Shown: positions 1 through 8,718 of the stretch, piece by piece
Layout: the number at the start of each line of letters is the position of its first letter
How positions within the stretch are numbered: the stretch's first letter is position 1
IMG/VR virus record: IMGVR_UViG_3300019755_000008
Span: 1 to 41,548 of that record
Direction: 5' to 3' (one strand)
Origin: a virus
Length of the DNA stretch: 41,548 nt
Made by a program: the position numbers and the translations under genes
Notes under the pieces: model-generated
Databases searched by the model: none
What the model was told of the DNA's origin: nothing
The model's input: only the letters and a program-made list of their open reading frames with translations

Positions 1-387
1 CAGACAGATTTTAAAATCGGCGTTTTTCATTTTAGAAAAAAGGCCCGAACTAGTCTGGGTATAGTCTGCCATTAAAGCCATCATTTTACCCATGTCCTCC
101 GTTTTCTTTTTACGGTCCATCGCCATATACGTAGCGCCTGTAGGTTCGTAAAAAGTAATAGGGTTAATATCCCCCCCAGCTCTTTGTGGAGTGAACACGG
201 GACACCCGGCTTCATTAACTGTCATAGCTCCAGACATAACCGCTTTTATGATACGTCTTTTAGCCTGTTCGAACCCTTTACGGTCCTCTTCGTCCATAAA
301 CGATGTATCGAAGTCTAAATCCATAGCCTCGCCGAAGCGTTCGAACTCCTGCTCTGCCATTTCTCTACTTATTTTATTTTCTGCCAT
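1..387 (-). CDS. Tail assembly chaperone, N-terminal part (Mu gp41-like; continues at 41548)
   Basis: The ORF starts with ATG at 387 behind AAGGAGTAAATT and stays open through base 1 (129 codons), so it is cut by the window edge. It lies directly after the tube gene in transcription order, where Mu-like phages encode the chaperone that coats the tape measure before tube assembly. The protein is acidic at the N-terminus, followed by a segment with ITFYEPTGATYMAMDR, a signature I associate with Mu-type tail assembly proteins. The reading frame at base 1 continues exactly into the frame of 41548-41354, giving a 193-residue protein if the molecule is circular. Function is inferred from position and motif. 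Confidence 0.75.
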   Translation of the reverse strand, partial: MAENKISREMAEQEFERFGEAMDLDFDTSFMDEEDRKGFEQAKRRIIKAVMSGAMTVNEAGCPVFTPQRAGGDINPITFYEPTGATYMAMDRKKKTEDMGKMMALMADYTQTSSGLFSKMKNADFKICL

Positions 388-397
388 AATTTACTCC

Positions 398-781
398 TTA
401 TTGCTTTGTAAGTTCGCCCGGTCCCATAAGTGACACGGCCGCCGTAGCGTTTTGGCTACTTGCTGATAATTCCCCAGTGATAATCGCTGTACCTTGGTAA
501 ACTGTCCCAGACGCATACGTAATCGATATCGCAAAATAATCTTTTGCATTAGATAGGTCCTGTAGAAACTCGTGGTCCCCTCTAGTATCATCTACCTCTA
601 CCGTAAGACCATCAATACTTAAAGGTACTCTAGTCTTAATAATACGCGCTGTACCGTTTCCATTAGCTTGTACCTCATTCTCAAACCCACCCAACTTACG
701 CTGAGCCTCCGCGTCTGCTGCTACTGCAAAGATACGACCCGATAACGAAATCGCCTCTATACTTCCGCCTACTCCTGCCAT
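398..781 (-). CDS. Tail tube protein (Mu gpM-like)
   Basis: 127 residues, the usual size for the Mu gpM tube family (PF10618 type). It forms the inner tube through which DNA passes after sheath contraction. The N-terminus with GGSIEAISLSGRIFAVAADAE and the middle part with KTRVPLSIDGLTVEVDD fit this family, and it follows the sheath gene by 17 nt, the invariant order in contractile phages. ATG is preceded by AAGGAGTAAATT. Sheath, tube and chaperone all carry this same Shine-Dalgarno type, consistent with high expression in one late transcript. Confidence 0.85.
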   Translation of the reverse strand: MAGVGGSIEAISLSGRIFAVAADAEAQRKLGGFENEVQANGNGTARIIKTRVPLSIDGLTVEVDDTRGDHEFLQDLSNAKDYFAISITYASGTVYQGTAIITGELSASSQNATAAVSLMGPGELTKQ

Positions 782-798
782 AATTTACTCCTTTTCTT

Positions 799-2301
799 TT
801 ACGCTACGACTGTAGCTGTACCGAAATAAAATCCGAAGTTTAAGTCTACAGAGATTATGTTCGTATTTCCGCTTAATTGCACAGTTAAAGCTATGTCTAG
901 CCTCTTAGGGTTTTGTTCGCTAATTTGAGCTAGTGTATTCTCTTTAGCTGTTTTAGGGTCGCTTATTATAGCATTTAATCCTAAGCTATCGATAAGAGCG
1001 TTCGCTGCTGCTACTGCCATTTTAGGCTGTTTAGCTTCCGAGTTAATTGTCGGTTGGTCGTCTGGGATTAACGGCGCACCATCCCACTCGTCCGTAGCAA
1101 AGATAAGATTTAAGTTAAAGATAATATTCTGTAACTTAACGATATCACATACATAACGGTACGCTGGACTAGGGTCGCCTGACGGGTGGTAAAATGTAAC
1201 CGTATCCGATATATTTATAACGCCGTCTTTAACTTCGATAGTCGAGCTACCTTTTTTAACCGCCACGTCTCTATCGACATAGGTCCACTGGTCCCCGTCG
1301 TCGCCTGGATTTAATGTGTCGGCGTCTTGGCTACCGTAGTCTCTAGGTGGGTTATTTTGTGCCACTTTAACAATACGCGCTAACTGACGAGCTGCAACTG
1401 CGAACGGTAAATCTTTAGAACCTGGCGCCACTAATTGCGAGTTCGTTCTATCTGTTTTACGCGTGTCTGACACTGCCGTAGCCGCGGTAACTGTTGTAGC
1501 GGTATTCCCTGTAAACACAATAAGGGGTTTACGAGTAAGTGCTCCCCAGCGTCCCTCCCCGAAATTTGAGAACTTATCCAGAGTCGTAGTGTCTGCAATT
1601 TCTAAACAGTTAAGGACCATAGTCTCCCATACATCCCCCACCTGAGTAAGTGCGTCGTCTACATCCGGATTAATAAGTCCCCCCGTAGGTTGTGTAATTG
1701 CGAAAGTAATCCCGCTGTTATCTACACTTGTAGCTACTACCTCGATAAATAGGTCGTTACCACTTGCGCCAGCCCACTTAGCCTCTAGCCCTACGTCTGT
1801 AGTGTTATCTGTAGCCGACATAGGTAAATTTAATGCCGCGTCTAAAGCTGCCGTCATAGCCGCCGTAATTGTAGCTACTGTATCGCCTGCCGCTACTGCG
1901 AACTGCTCCGACTGAATGTTATTAATGTTAATAACAAAAGACGCCGCCCCGGTTGCTGCACCGCTCGGAGTAATGTCTCCCGCGGAGGCTACACCTGACA
2001 CGTCGTCCTCCAAAGGATAAACCGTTACAGGGATTGTCCCTACTCCGTCTCCGTTAGTTGGTAATAGCTGTAAAGCTGCTAAATGTATCGGCGACCCAAA
2101 ACCGTATAACTGTGCGGCCTCTAAAGCGCTCGTTACCTGTCTTTTAGTTGTCCCGTAAACTGCTGAGGTAGACCCCTGCCCGACAATAGCCACACGTTGA
2201 GGTAAAAATAAAACCCCTCCGCCTCTTAAATCTTTAAAAGCCGTTTTAACTCCGACAACTCTAGCGACTGCTGAGAGGTCCACTGCTGTACTAACTGCCA
2301 T
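799..2301 (-). CDS. Contractile tail sheath protein
   Basis: 500 residues, the typical length for Mu gpL-like sheath proteins. It polymerises around the tube and contracts at infection. Visible features are a conserved N-terminal segment around GGGVLFLPQRVAIVGQGS and a C-terminal segment with LDIALTVQLSGNTNIISVDLNFGFYFG, where the beta-strand exchanged between sheath subunits lies in known sheaths. The centre is rich in Thr, Ala and Asp. It sits between the tail terminator and tube genes. This gene alone makes the phage a myovirus. Confidence 0.92.
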   Translation of the reverse strand: MAVSTAVDLSAVARVVGVKTAFKDLRGGGVLFLPQRVAIVGQGSTSAVYGTTKRQVTSALEAAQLYGFGSPIHLAALQLLPTNGDGVGTIPVTVYPLEDDVSGVASAGDITPSGAATGAASFVININNIQSEQFAVAAGDTVATITAAMTAALDAALNLPMSATDNTTDVGLEAKWAGASGNDLFIEVVATSVDNSGITFAITQPTGGLINPDVDDALTQVGDVWETMVLNCLEIADTTTLDKFSNFGEGRWGALTRKPLIVFTGNTATTVTAATAVSDTRKTDRTNSQLVAPGSKDLPFAVAARQLARIVKVAQNNPPRDYGSQDADTLNPGDDGDQWTYVDRDVAVKKGSSTIEVKDGVINISDTVTFYHPSGDPSPAYRYVCDIVKLQNIIFNLNLIFATDEWDGAPLIPDDQPTINSEAKQPKMAVAAANALIDSLGLNAIISDPKTAKENTLAQISEQNPKRLDIALTVQLSGNTNIISVDLNFGFYFGTATVVA

Positions 2302-2314
2302 CTAATACTCCTTA

Positions 2315-2980
2315 TTATGTTATATAGTCATAGTCCGCGTCGAAAAGAACTTCTCCGTCCTCGGCGCGTTTAACTGTTGCTGATAGTAATTCTAACATAT
2401 CTCCGCTTATTTGTGGCGAAAATTCGTTAAACTTTACTTTAAATCCTATTCGAGCCGCTATAACTGGTCGAACGTTCCCTCTGTCCTGTTGAGGTTGGAA
2501 CATTACTATAGTTTGTGGCCACCGCTGCCATACCAACCCACGAAGACCTAAGTACGTATATTCTGCGGACATTAAAATATTACGTATTAAACGTATTACT
2601 CGCTGTACCGTGAACGCTGCCTCCTGGTCGCCTGGATTATGGCCCCCCGCCTGATTATCCGAGGAGTTAGCCACTCCATAACAATCTATATTAAAAATAG
2701 CTTCCGTAGCTTGTTTTTCCACGATATTACTCTGGCTTTCCGCGAAATTACTATTATCATACCAGATGTTAACTATCGGAGTTAATTCTGTGATGTCATT
2801 TAAGTAAGCCTCCCACGGGTTCGAACGCTCTGTGTATACTTTAAAGTCCCACAGTGCCCCGTCTTTACCTGCGTCTACTGCTAATCCCTTTTGACTAACT
2901 ACTTCCGTAGCTAAAATAACCGCTATCCGGTCGCGTATAATCTCGAAACTGTCCTGTTTATCTATAAGAGTCTGTATCAT
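2315..2980 (-). CDS. Tail terminator / completion-like protein
   Basis: 221 residues when started at ATG 2980. The upstream codon at 3004 is less likely, because ATG 2980 overlaps the stop of the previous gene as ATGA and has GGAGG 11 nt upstream. The protein begins MIQTLIDKQDSFEIIRDRI and contains a long conserved-looking middle with FTVQRVIRLIRNILMSAEYTYLG. Position directly before the sheath gene is that of the terminator that caps the tail tube and meets the head. I infer the role from position and general resemblance; no diagnostic motif is present. Confidence 0.6.
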   Translation of the reverse strand: MIQTLIDKQDSFEIIRDRIAVILATEVVSQKGLAVDAGKDGALWDFKVYTERSNPWEAYLNDITELTPIVNIWYDNSNFAESQSNIVEKQATEAIFNIDCYGVANSSDNQAGGHNPGDQEAAFTVQRVIRLIRNILMSAEYTYLGLRGLVWQRWPQTIVMFQPQQDRGNVRPVIAARIGFKVKFNEFSPQISGDMLELLSATVKRAEDGEVLFDADYDYIT

Positions 2981-3363
2981 ACTACAAAGGCCTCCAGAAT
3001 ACAAGTTATTAGACCTAGGGTCCTGTCTGGGTTGGACTGAATAACTTTAAAAGTGTAAGGGTTACCGTTAATATCGTCGAACGCTACTAACCACGGTTTA
3101 CTATTTTTATCTGTTACCCCTACCGGTAAAGAGTTAAACCCCGCCTCGAATATTGAGGCCACACGAAGAGCTACAGAAGCCGAGCGTCCGCTAACGACTT
3201 GGCCGGTCTCCGGGTCTACTACTTGCGAAATATCATTCGACGAACCCGTTAAAGGACTACTCGTACCATCTGGAGCCGTAACAGTTATAGGCCAGCCGAA
3301 ACCGGTAGCGTTATCCTCTAGGATAAATGCTAGGTCTGCCTCGGCTTGTTGGCGTAAGTTCAT
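2977..3363 (-). CDS. Head-tail connector / head completion-like protein
   Basis: 128 residues. It begins MNLRQQAEADLAFILEDNATGFGWPITVT and ends with DDINGNPYTFKVIQSNPDRTLGLITCILEA in two beta-rich blocks, a pattern I recognise from phage proteins found between major capsid and tail genes. Likely it is a stopper or adaptor closing the portal (lambda FII position). It shares one base with the gene before it (3363) and overlaps the next by ATGA, so the three are translationally coupled. Exact role is inferred. Confidence 0.55.
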   Translation of the reverse strand: MNLRQQAEADLAFILEDNATGFGWPITVTAPDGTSSPLTGSSNDISQVVDPETGQVVSGRSASVALRVASIFEAGFNSLPVGVTDKNSKPWLVAFDDINGNPYTFKVIQSNPDRTLGLITCILEAFVV

Positions 3364-3725
3364 TACTCAATAAACCCAGATTTTTTTAGGTTGTCGAAAG
3401 TTTCCTGTCCGCCCGGAAAGTGCTCCGGTGTTACAGGTGTACCCTCTCCTAAAATGCCTTTAAGACTTGTAAGAGATTTACCCTCAGCAATAACAGGCCG
3501 TTTAGCTGCTGCGTCTGCTTCTGCCTTAGCTGCTGCGTCTGCTTCTGCGATATCTTTAATCGAGTCTTCTAATGCTTCGATAGCAGTTTTACGGGAGTCG
3601 CTCTTAGCCTTTTCTAGGCTTAAAGCTTCCTCTAGTGTTTCCGATGGATAAACGTTTTTTAACTCTTCCTCTAGGTCGGCGACTGATAGAGCTACCAGTG
3701 CCGACGCTATTTTTAATTTACTCAT
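3363..3725 (-). CDS. Small head protein in the lambda FI position, coiled-coil rich
   Basis: 120 residues. An Ala/Glu/Lys-rich central stretch (about residues 45-80) should form a helix or coiled coil and includes an exact octapeptide duplication, AEADAAAK twice, encoded by a 24-bp tandem repeat (3505-3552). The C-terminus has a Pro/Gly-rich segment (TSLKGILGEGTPVTPEHFPGG) ending in a short helix. It follows the capsid gene as FI does in lambda, where FI assists docking of terminase to the prohead. I see no sequence motif that proves homology, so the function stays open. Confidence 0.5.
   Translation of the reverse strand: MSKLKIASALVALSVADLEEELKNVYPSETLEEALSLEKAKSDSRKTAIEALEDSIKDIAEADAAAKAEADAAAKRPVIAEGKSLTSLKGILGEGTPVTPEHFPGGQETFDNLKKSGFIE
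3505..3552. repeat. 24-bp tandem duplication in FI-position gene
   Basis: GCTGCTGCGTCTGCTTCTGC plus four bases occurs twice in tandem, the last bases differing (CTTA, GATA). It encodes the repeated AEADAAAK octapeptide within the predicted coiled coil. Confidence 0.8.
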
Positions 3726-3735
3726 AATTTACCCC

Positions 3736-4815
3736 TTAGATATTAATATCGAGACACCCGAAAGTATCGATAGCCGTAGGTATCATTAATGGACGCGTAC
3801 CAGCTTGAACATATAACGTCTCGCCGTCTTCTGTAATCCACCCCCTAGTCTGTAAATCCATTACTCCGTCAGTATCCCTTAGACGTGTAAATAATTCTGC
3901 AGGAACTCTCGAGTCCATAGTAATAGACGGAATAGCTCCGAACGTAGCGTCTAGTCTACCCATAGAAGCACGTACTACGACTTTATTGTCTAGGATATAC
4001 TTAGTCGGGTTCCCTGTTTGAGGGTCTTTGTATCTACCTGCATAAGTATAAATGTCATATTTATAATTACCAATATCCACAGTACCCCTATAAATCCCAC
4101 CATTACCCATAGCGTCGATAGGAACAATTCTGCCCATATCTCCACGTCTTAAGTCTAACTTACTTTTAACGTCTTCGTCAGCTATGAATAACTCATAAGC
4201 ACGCTCTCCCATAACTAGCATATCTGGGTCCTCTAAACCATCAGAACGAACAACGTTAGCCAGGTCCTCGATATCTTTAATCTTAGTCGAACTCGCACTC
4301 GTCCACGCTACCGAAGCAGTCGGGAAGTGAGTAGTCTTAGGACTGTAATCGATAGTATATATCGCGTTACCATTTTCATCTGTAAGAGTTACCGTACCCG
4401 TTTGTAGTACTTGTGATGACTGCTGCTCCATAGCTCTAAGGATTTTATCTCCCATTTTAGTAACTAACCTAGTACCTCTAGCGATAGCGTTCGCCTGGAA
4501 GTCTGGACTCTGGAATGGGTTTTCTCCGAACTCACGCTTAATTAACTTATGCGCTGGGATAGCCCCTTTTTCCTTATGGATAGGCGGTTTAAAAGATTTG
4601 TTAGTAAAATCGTCTTCACTGTTTAATCTTGCACCTGTACTTAAGTCAGTAATTGCGATAGAGATATCCTCTTCGCTACGCATAATATCGATTTCCACCT
4701 CTTCCGAGCTGTGAAAGTTTTCCTCTGGCGCTTGGAACATACCTGTAAGGAACATAGTAGGCCTACGTCTTGACTGGTATCCTCTTAGCATTACTTTAGT
4801 AGTATTATCACTCAT
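3736..4815 (-). CDS. Major capsid protein (lambda gpE-like)
   Basis: 359 residues, close to lambda gpE (341). The N-terminal region with PTMFLTGMFQ, then SEEVEIDIMRSEEDISIAI, and the block NPFQSPDFQANAIARGTRLVTKMGDKILRAMEQQ match the gpE family (PF03864) pattern. The C-terminus has FTRLRDTDGVMDLQTRGWITEDGETL. It directly follows the decoration protein, as in lambda (D then E). RBS AGGAGTAAC lies before ATG 4815. It forms the icosahedral shell. Confidence 0.9.
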   Translation of the reverse strand: MSDNTTKVMLRGYQSRRRPTMFLTGMFQAPEENFHSSEEVEIDIMRSEEDISIAITDLSTGARLNSEDDFTNKSFKPPIHKEKGAIPAHKLIKREFGENPFQSPDFQANAIARGTRLVTKMGDKILRAMEQQSSQVLQTGTVTLTDENGNAIYTIDYSPKTTHFPTASVAWTSASSTKIKDIEDLANVVRSDGLEDPDMLVMGERAYELFIADEDVKSKLDLRRGDMGRIVPIDAMGNGGIYRGTVDIGNYKYDIYTYAGRYKDPQTGNPTKYILDNKVVVRASMGRLDATFGAIPSITMDSRVPAELFTRLRDTDGVMDLQTRGWITEDGETLYVQAGTRPLMIPTAIDTFGCLDINI

Positions 4816-4828
4816 TTGTTACTCCTGT

Positions 4829-5230
4829 TTATTGATTATCAAAGCTATTTAGCTCTGACACTGTTCTTGGTGTGATACCGTAATCGCGTAACTGGTCCTG
4901 TACTGCTTTATCCACATTAGAACTGTCTCCATCTGCTGCAATAACTAACTTATCGATACGAACGTAACCCTCGATACCTGCACGAATAGCCTCGTCCCCT
5001 GCTCCAGCAGCGACAACGTCATACGTAAGAACCGCTTTAGGGATACCATTTTCGTTAGTAGACCCACCTTTTACAAAAGGTACGTACTTAAGAGATACTG
5101 AGTCTACCGCTAAGATAGTCCCCTCTACAACTGTACCAGCCCCAGCGAACGTTAATAGTCCGTCTTCAAATTCCCCACAGTCGATAAATACCGAACCGTT
5201 ATCTATATTAGTAGCCGTTAAATTACTCAT
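4829..5230 (-). CDS. Head decoration protein (lambda gpD-like)
   Basis: 133 residues, near lambda gpD (110) with a C-terminal extension. The segment FAGAGTVVEGTILAVD followed by KYVPF and a Val/Ala-rich strand region fits the gpD fold, which trimerises on the expanded capsid and stabilises it against DNA pressure. ATG 5230 overlaps the end of the protease gene, so translation is probably coupled. Position between protease/scaffold and major capsid is as in lambda. Confidence 0.8.
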   Translation of the reverse strand: MSNLTATNIDNGSVFIDCGEFEDGLLTFAGAGTVVEGTILAVDSVSLKYVPFVKGGSTNENGIPKAVLTYDVVAAGAGDEAIRAGIEGYVRIDKLVIAADGDSSNVDKAVQDQLRDYGITPRTVSELNSFDNQ

Positions 5231-5558
5231 TTTCTACTCCTAAAAGTTTAGCTACTGCGTCAGCCATAGCCTTATCTCCGTCTCCCGCTTCTCCGTTTGG
5301 CGTGTTTACGTCTGGAACGTTCTCACTATTACGGTCGTTTGACTCTGCTCTCTTCATATGCGCAGCCATATACTTAGCGTTAACAGTTGCCGACATTTCC
5401 GACCCGTCGTTAATACACTTCGTAGCCATTTCCATATCGCCTGACGCTTCGCCCATTGTTAAATGTGCAGATACGCGCTCGCGCTCTTGATTAACACCTA
5501 GCCCTACCACTTGCGCGAATAGCTCTGGGTGCTGTGCCTGTAATTCAGAAATTTTCAT
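5223..5558 (-). CDS. Nested scaffolding protein (internal start in protease gene, lambda Nu3-like)
   Basis: An in-frame ATG at 5558 is preceded by AAAGGAGATGAAATT, a full Shine-Dalgarno at good spacing inside the linker of the protease gene. The product would be 111 residues, starting MKISELQAQHPELFAQVV, acidic and largely helical, the character of an internal scaffold. Lambda gene C and Nu3 use the same nested arrangement. The Shine-Dalgarno is seen directly; production and function are inferred. Confidence 0.7.
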   Translation of the reverse strand: MKISELQAQHPELFAQVVGLGVNQERERVSAHLTMGEASGDMEMATKCINDGSEMSATVNAKYMAAHMKRAESNDRNSENVPDVNTPNGEAGDGDKAMADAVAKLLGVENE

Positions 5559-6269
5559 AATTTCATCTCCTTTATTTGAATTTGTAGAGGGACCACTGTC
5601 CCCACCTCGGTCTCGGGTTGGTGCCTCTGGTGCACTATTATAGCCTAAATTTTCTAAATTACAGCCTCCTATACACGCAGATAGCGCCTCGATAGACACA
5701 TTTTCCTCTTTTAGGGCCTTATTCGCTGCCTCTAATTGTAGGCTGGCGTACGCTATCGCCTCGTCTTTTGTTTTATTTTCGTCACTTTCTGAGTCCAGAA
5801 TATTATCCGCGAAACCTTGGTCTAATATTTCCTGACCGAAGAGGTAAGTCTCGTCGTTCATCATTTCTAAAACTTCGTTCGCTGCTTTACCTGACTTTTT
5901 TTCGTATGTTTTTGCTAACATATTAGTCATAGACTTAAGCACTTTACTACGCTTATCCAGTTCTCTATAATCCCCATATGCGCCACCCTGTGCGTTATGT
6001 ATCATAAATATAGAGTTATCATATACCTGGACCTCGTCGGCTGCTAGTGCGATTTGAGTCATCATAGACGCCGCGTAAGATACTCTCGCCGTAATCTTAC
6101 CTTTATCGTACGCTCTTATTTTATTAAATATAGAGACCCCGTCCGTAATATATCCGCCTCCAGAGTTAAGGTCCAAGAGGATTTCCCCCTTAGTGTTGTC
6201 TAACTCTTCGCCGAACTCTTTAGCGTTTATGTCCCAGCCTACTACGCCGTGTAAATTAATTGTTTTCAT
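5223..6269 (-). CDS. Prohead protease (ClpP-like) with C-terminal scaffold domain
   Basis: 348 residues. Residues 1-165 form a ClpP/crotonase-type serine protease: DLNSGGG oxyanion region (33-39), nucleophile Ser68 in YAASM, general base His91 in MIHNAQGG, and a helix-rich end with MNDETYLFGQEILDQGFAD. A Ser/Gly/Asn-rich linker (about 205-235) leads to an acidic, helical C-terminal part (238-348) resembling scaffolding proteins. It cleaves scaffold and portal or capsid during head maturation. ATG 6269 has AGGAGTATGAT upstream. An internal start at 5558 probably yields the scaffold alone (separate entry). Confidence 0.85.
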   Translation of the reverse strand: MKTINLHGVVGWDINAKEFGEELDNTKGEILLDLNSGGGYITDGVSIFNKIRAYDKGKITARVSYAASMMTQIALAADEVQVYDNSIFMIHNAQGGAYGDYRELDKRSKVLKSMTNMLAKTYEKKSGKAANEVLEMMNDETYLFGQEILDQGFADNILDSESDENKTKDEAIAYASLQLEAANKALKEENVSIEALSACIGGCNLENLGYNSAPEAPTRDRGGDSGPSTNSNKGDEIMKISELQAQHPELFAQVVGLGVNQERERVSAHLTMGEASGDMEMATKCINDGSEMSATVNAKYMAAHMKRAESNDRNSENVPDVNTPNGEAGDGDKAMADAVAKLLGVENE

Positions 6270-6278
6270 ATCATACTC

Positions 6279-7070
6279 CTACTCTACTGGGGCGTCTTCT
6301 AGCCACCCAAACCACTCTACCGAAATAGTAGCGCCTTTATCTACTGTTACCGTTAACCCCACTACTGTGCCCTCTTTAAAAAGCCTAGGCACGGGTAGAG
6401 GAAGCGTTACGCTGTTGTCCTGTAGCCCTATTTCCCCCTGCGGGATTAAAATAAAAGGGTCTAAATACTGTCGGTCTGCAAATTCAGTTCCCACGAATTG
6501 CATTAGCGCTTTAGCGGCTGCCGTACCACTAATCGAACTAACTAAAACAGTATCGACTAAAAGCTGTTTCCCTTTTGGTACCATTCTTAACGAAGATTTA
6601 GCTATCTCTTCGGTAGGATTTATAACTGAAAATATGGCGGCTGCGTCTCCCGCTCTGTACGCTTTTATCTCCCCCACTGCCGCAAGGGTAGAACCTGCGT
6701 CTATAAGCCCCACACTTTGGATAAACCGTACCCCCGTTATCTGGGAAGCTACCTCCGTGGTCCCATTTAAAATTACCTCCGTGGTTTGGGGTTGTAGGTT
6801 GATATCAAGGTGCCGCACCTCGAGAGTATTTATCCCTGTTTGGGTACCCGCCCCGTCTTCGTCCGAGGTACTTACAAAACTAACAGTCTCGCCCGTAGTT
6901 TGGTCTGGAAAAGTAAAGTCCCCGTTAGGCCACACTATACGTTTAGTTACCCCCTCCGTGACTGTTAGTTTTCCAAACGCCGAAGCTGGCTCTACTCCTC
7001 CGAGTTCGCCTCTGGCGATTTGGGCGCCTACTTTTTGCGCTGTTGTTAGTGGGGCCTTATTGATATTCAT
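6279..7070 (-). CDS. Virion structural protein, beta-rich, unknown exact role
   Basis: 263 residues. The middle region alternates hydrophobic and Thr/Asn residues, with GINTLEVRHLDINLQPQTTE then VILNGTTEVASQITGVRFIQ. This pattern (a repeated-strand module ending LNGTT) occurs in many phage virion proteins. The C-terminus has FILIPQGEIGLQDNSVTLPLPVPR. It lies between portal and protease, so it is likely a head or neck component, possibly a capsid fibre. ATG 7070 is preceded by AGGAGTAAAAAA. I do not know a lambda counterpart at this place. Confidence 0.55.
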   Translation of the reverse strand: MNINKAPLTTAQKVGAQIARGELGGVEPASAFGKLTVTEGVTKRIVWPNGDFTFPDQTTGETVSFVSTSDEDGAGTQTGINTLEVRHLDINLQPQTTEVILNGTTEVASQITGVRFIQSVGLIDAGSTLAAVGEIKAYRAGDAAAIFSVINPTEEIAKSSLRMVPKGKQLLVDTVLVSSISGTAAAKALMQFVGTEFADRQYLDPFILIPQGEIGLQDNSVTLPLPVPRLFKEGTVVGLTVTVDKGATISVEWFGWLEDAPVE

Positions 7071-7074
7071 TTTT

Positions 7075-8718
7075 TTACTCCTCTTTTAGATTATTTATCG
7101 CTTCTATTAGCGTCTCTTCTGGGTTCTCATCTTTAATGATACCCGCGTCGATTAATGGCTGTACCGCCGCCGCTAACTGTTCGTTCTCACGTACTAGCTG
7201 CTGTACCGATTTGCTAAACTTCATACCCGTAAGCTCTCTAGTCGCACGCTCTCGAGTTATCCACCCCTCGTCGCACAGTAGCTTATAGGCTTTAGCTTCT
7301 TTTAATAGGTCGACGTTCGGCTTAATAGCCCCCGACCAATCCGCAGAGACCCACGCTCCATATAAATACCATAAGCTAGGGTTACGTCTAGCGTCCAAAA
7401 AGCCTGGCATATCTATAGCGCCGATAAGCGTCTCTGATATTAAAAACTCCTGGTAAATAGGGTCGTTAAACTCTTCCCCGAACCCGTTACGTATACGCTC
7501 CAGATACATTTTAAACTCATTTACTGCTCCTCGGCTCGCCGAATAGTTATTCTGAAAAGCTAGGGTCAGCACTTCCGGAGGTACTTCGTTAGCCCACGCA
7601 ATAGCGTTAATAATTGCAGCCTCGAACGTTCCAAAATTTACATTAGGACGTCGGGTGTCATAGCTTACCGGCTCCTCGCCAGTTTGTAACTCCTGCATAA
7701 TCATACCCGGCATATTAGTAGAGAACTGTACATCTTTACGACCTTGGCTATCGTCCTGAGTAGTGTGAATATCTTTTCTTATGGCTCCACCGGTAACCGG
7801 TAAAGTCCCCATTTTATCCTCGGACTTTTTAACCCACATAGCTATCATACTATTAATTACCGCGGCCCGTTGTTCTGCGTCACGGTAACGGTCTACTTCT
7901 TTTAACGACTGAATTACTAGAGCTAGTAAAGACTGACCTCTTACGTCGTCTATCATTCGCTCCGTACCATATACTAGCCAGGCCTGACGTCTGCCAGTTC
8001 TCACCCCTTTAGCTGGTACCCGTATGTGTGTTCCATTTTCTTGTCTTACATAAAAAGCGACATGTCTTCCGTTTGTATCCGTCTCGACTCCGTGCTTAAT
8101 TTTGTTCCCGCGAGCTTTAGCCTGTCGGAAAAATTTATCCGCAGTTATCGGACTCTCTACATTGTCAGCGTCTATTAATTCCACAGTGGGGAGCTTACTA
8201 TTTCCCTGGCGTAGAATAACTAGAACATCCCCGGATACTAAAGCCAGCATACGCGCCTGGCGTTGAACCGCCCCGAATGTACGTAAGCCCCTATGGTCGC
8301 ATAACTCCGGGTTTTTACCCCATACACTAAAACGGCGTTCCGTCATTTCTGACCAGTCCGAAAGTGTATTCTCGTCTATATCTAAGATACTAGTGTCTGG
8401 AGTGGCTTCCAGGGCTAGGCCTTTGTTAATTTCATTAGTGAGTAGTCTACGAATAAGACCACGTGCGTATAAGTTCTCTGTAAAAAGTTGTTTAGAGCGT
8501 TTTCTAAGTTTCCAATAGTCGACTATCGAGTAGTCTTTAGTAATTCCGAAACCACTATAAAACTTATCGCCGTCCCACGTACTCGATACCGCACCATGTC
8601 CCCCCGTATAACCTCCGGAGCTTGCCTGGTCCCCTAGCTGGTTTAAGCTAACGACCGTTGTCCCGGGCTGAGTAGCTTCCGAGGACCCTGTTATTTTAGC
8701 CCATAATTTACCTACCAC
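7075..8718 (-). CDS. Portal protein (lambda gpB-like)
   Basis: 547 residues, like lambda gpB (533). Features: RLLTNEINKGLALEATPD near the start, SGDVLVILRQG, ELIDADNVESP, and FGTFEAAIINAIAWANEVPPEVLTLAFQNNYSASRGAV near residue 360, a hallmark region of gpB-type portals (PF05136). The dodecameric portal is the DNA gate and docks terminase. It starts with GTG at 8718, 6 nt after GGGAGG, and overlaps the preceding gene by 7 nt, so coupling is likely. Confidence 0.9.
   Translation of the reverse strand: MVGKLWAKITGSSEATQPGTTVVSLNQLGDQASSGGYTGGHGAVSSTWDGDKFYSGFGITKDYSIVDYWKLRKRSKQLFTENLYARGLIRRLLTNEINKGLALEATPDTSILDIDENTLSDWSEMTERRFSVWGKNPELCDHRGLRTFGAVQRQARMLALVSGDVLVILRQGNSKLPTVELIDADNVESPITADKFFRQAKARGNKIKHGVETDTNGRHVAFYVRQENGTHIRVPAKGVRTGRRQAWLVYGTERMIDDVRGQSLLALVIQSLKEVDRYRDAEQRAAVINSMIAMWVKKSEDKMGTLPVTGGAIRKDIHTTQDDSQGRKDVQFSTNMPGMIMQELQTGEEPVSYDTRRPNVNFGTFEAAIINAIAWANEVPPEVLTLAFQNNYSASRGAVNEFKMYLERIRNGFGEEFNDPIYQEFLISETLIGAIDMPGFLDARRNPSLWYLYGAWVSADWSGAIKPNVDLLKEAKAYKLLCDEGWITRERATRELTGMKFSKSVQQLVRENEQLAAAVQPLIDAGIIKDENPEETLIEAINNLKEE

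Noticed and set aside
6193-7089. 298-codon plus-strand frame opposite the structural protein
   Set aside because: Shadow of a well-supported minus-strand gene; no RBS, Ser/Thr/Pro-rich translation without family features.
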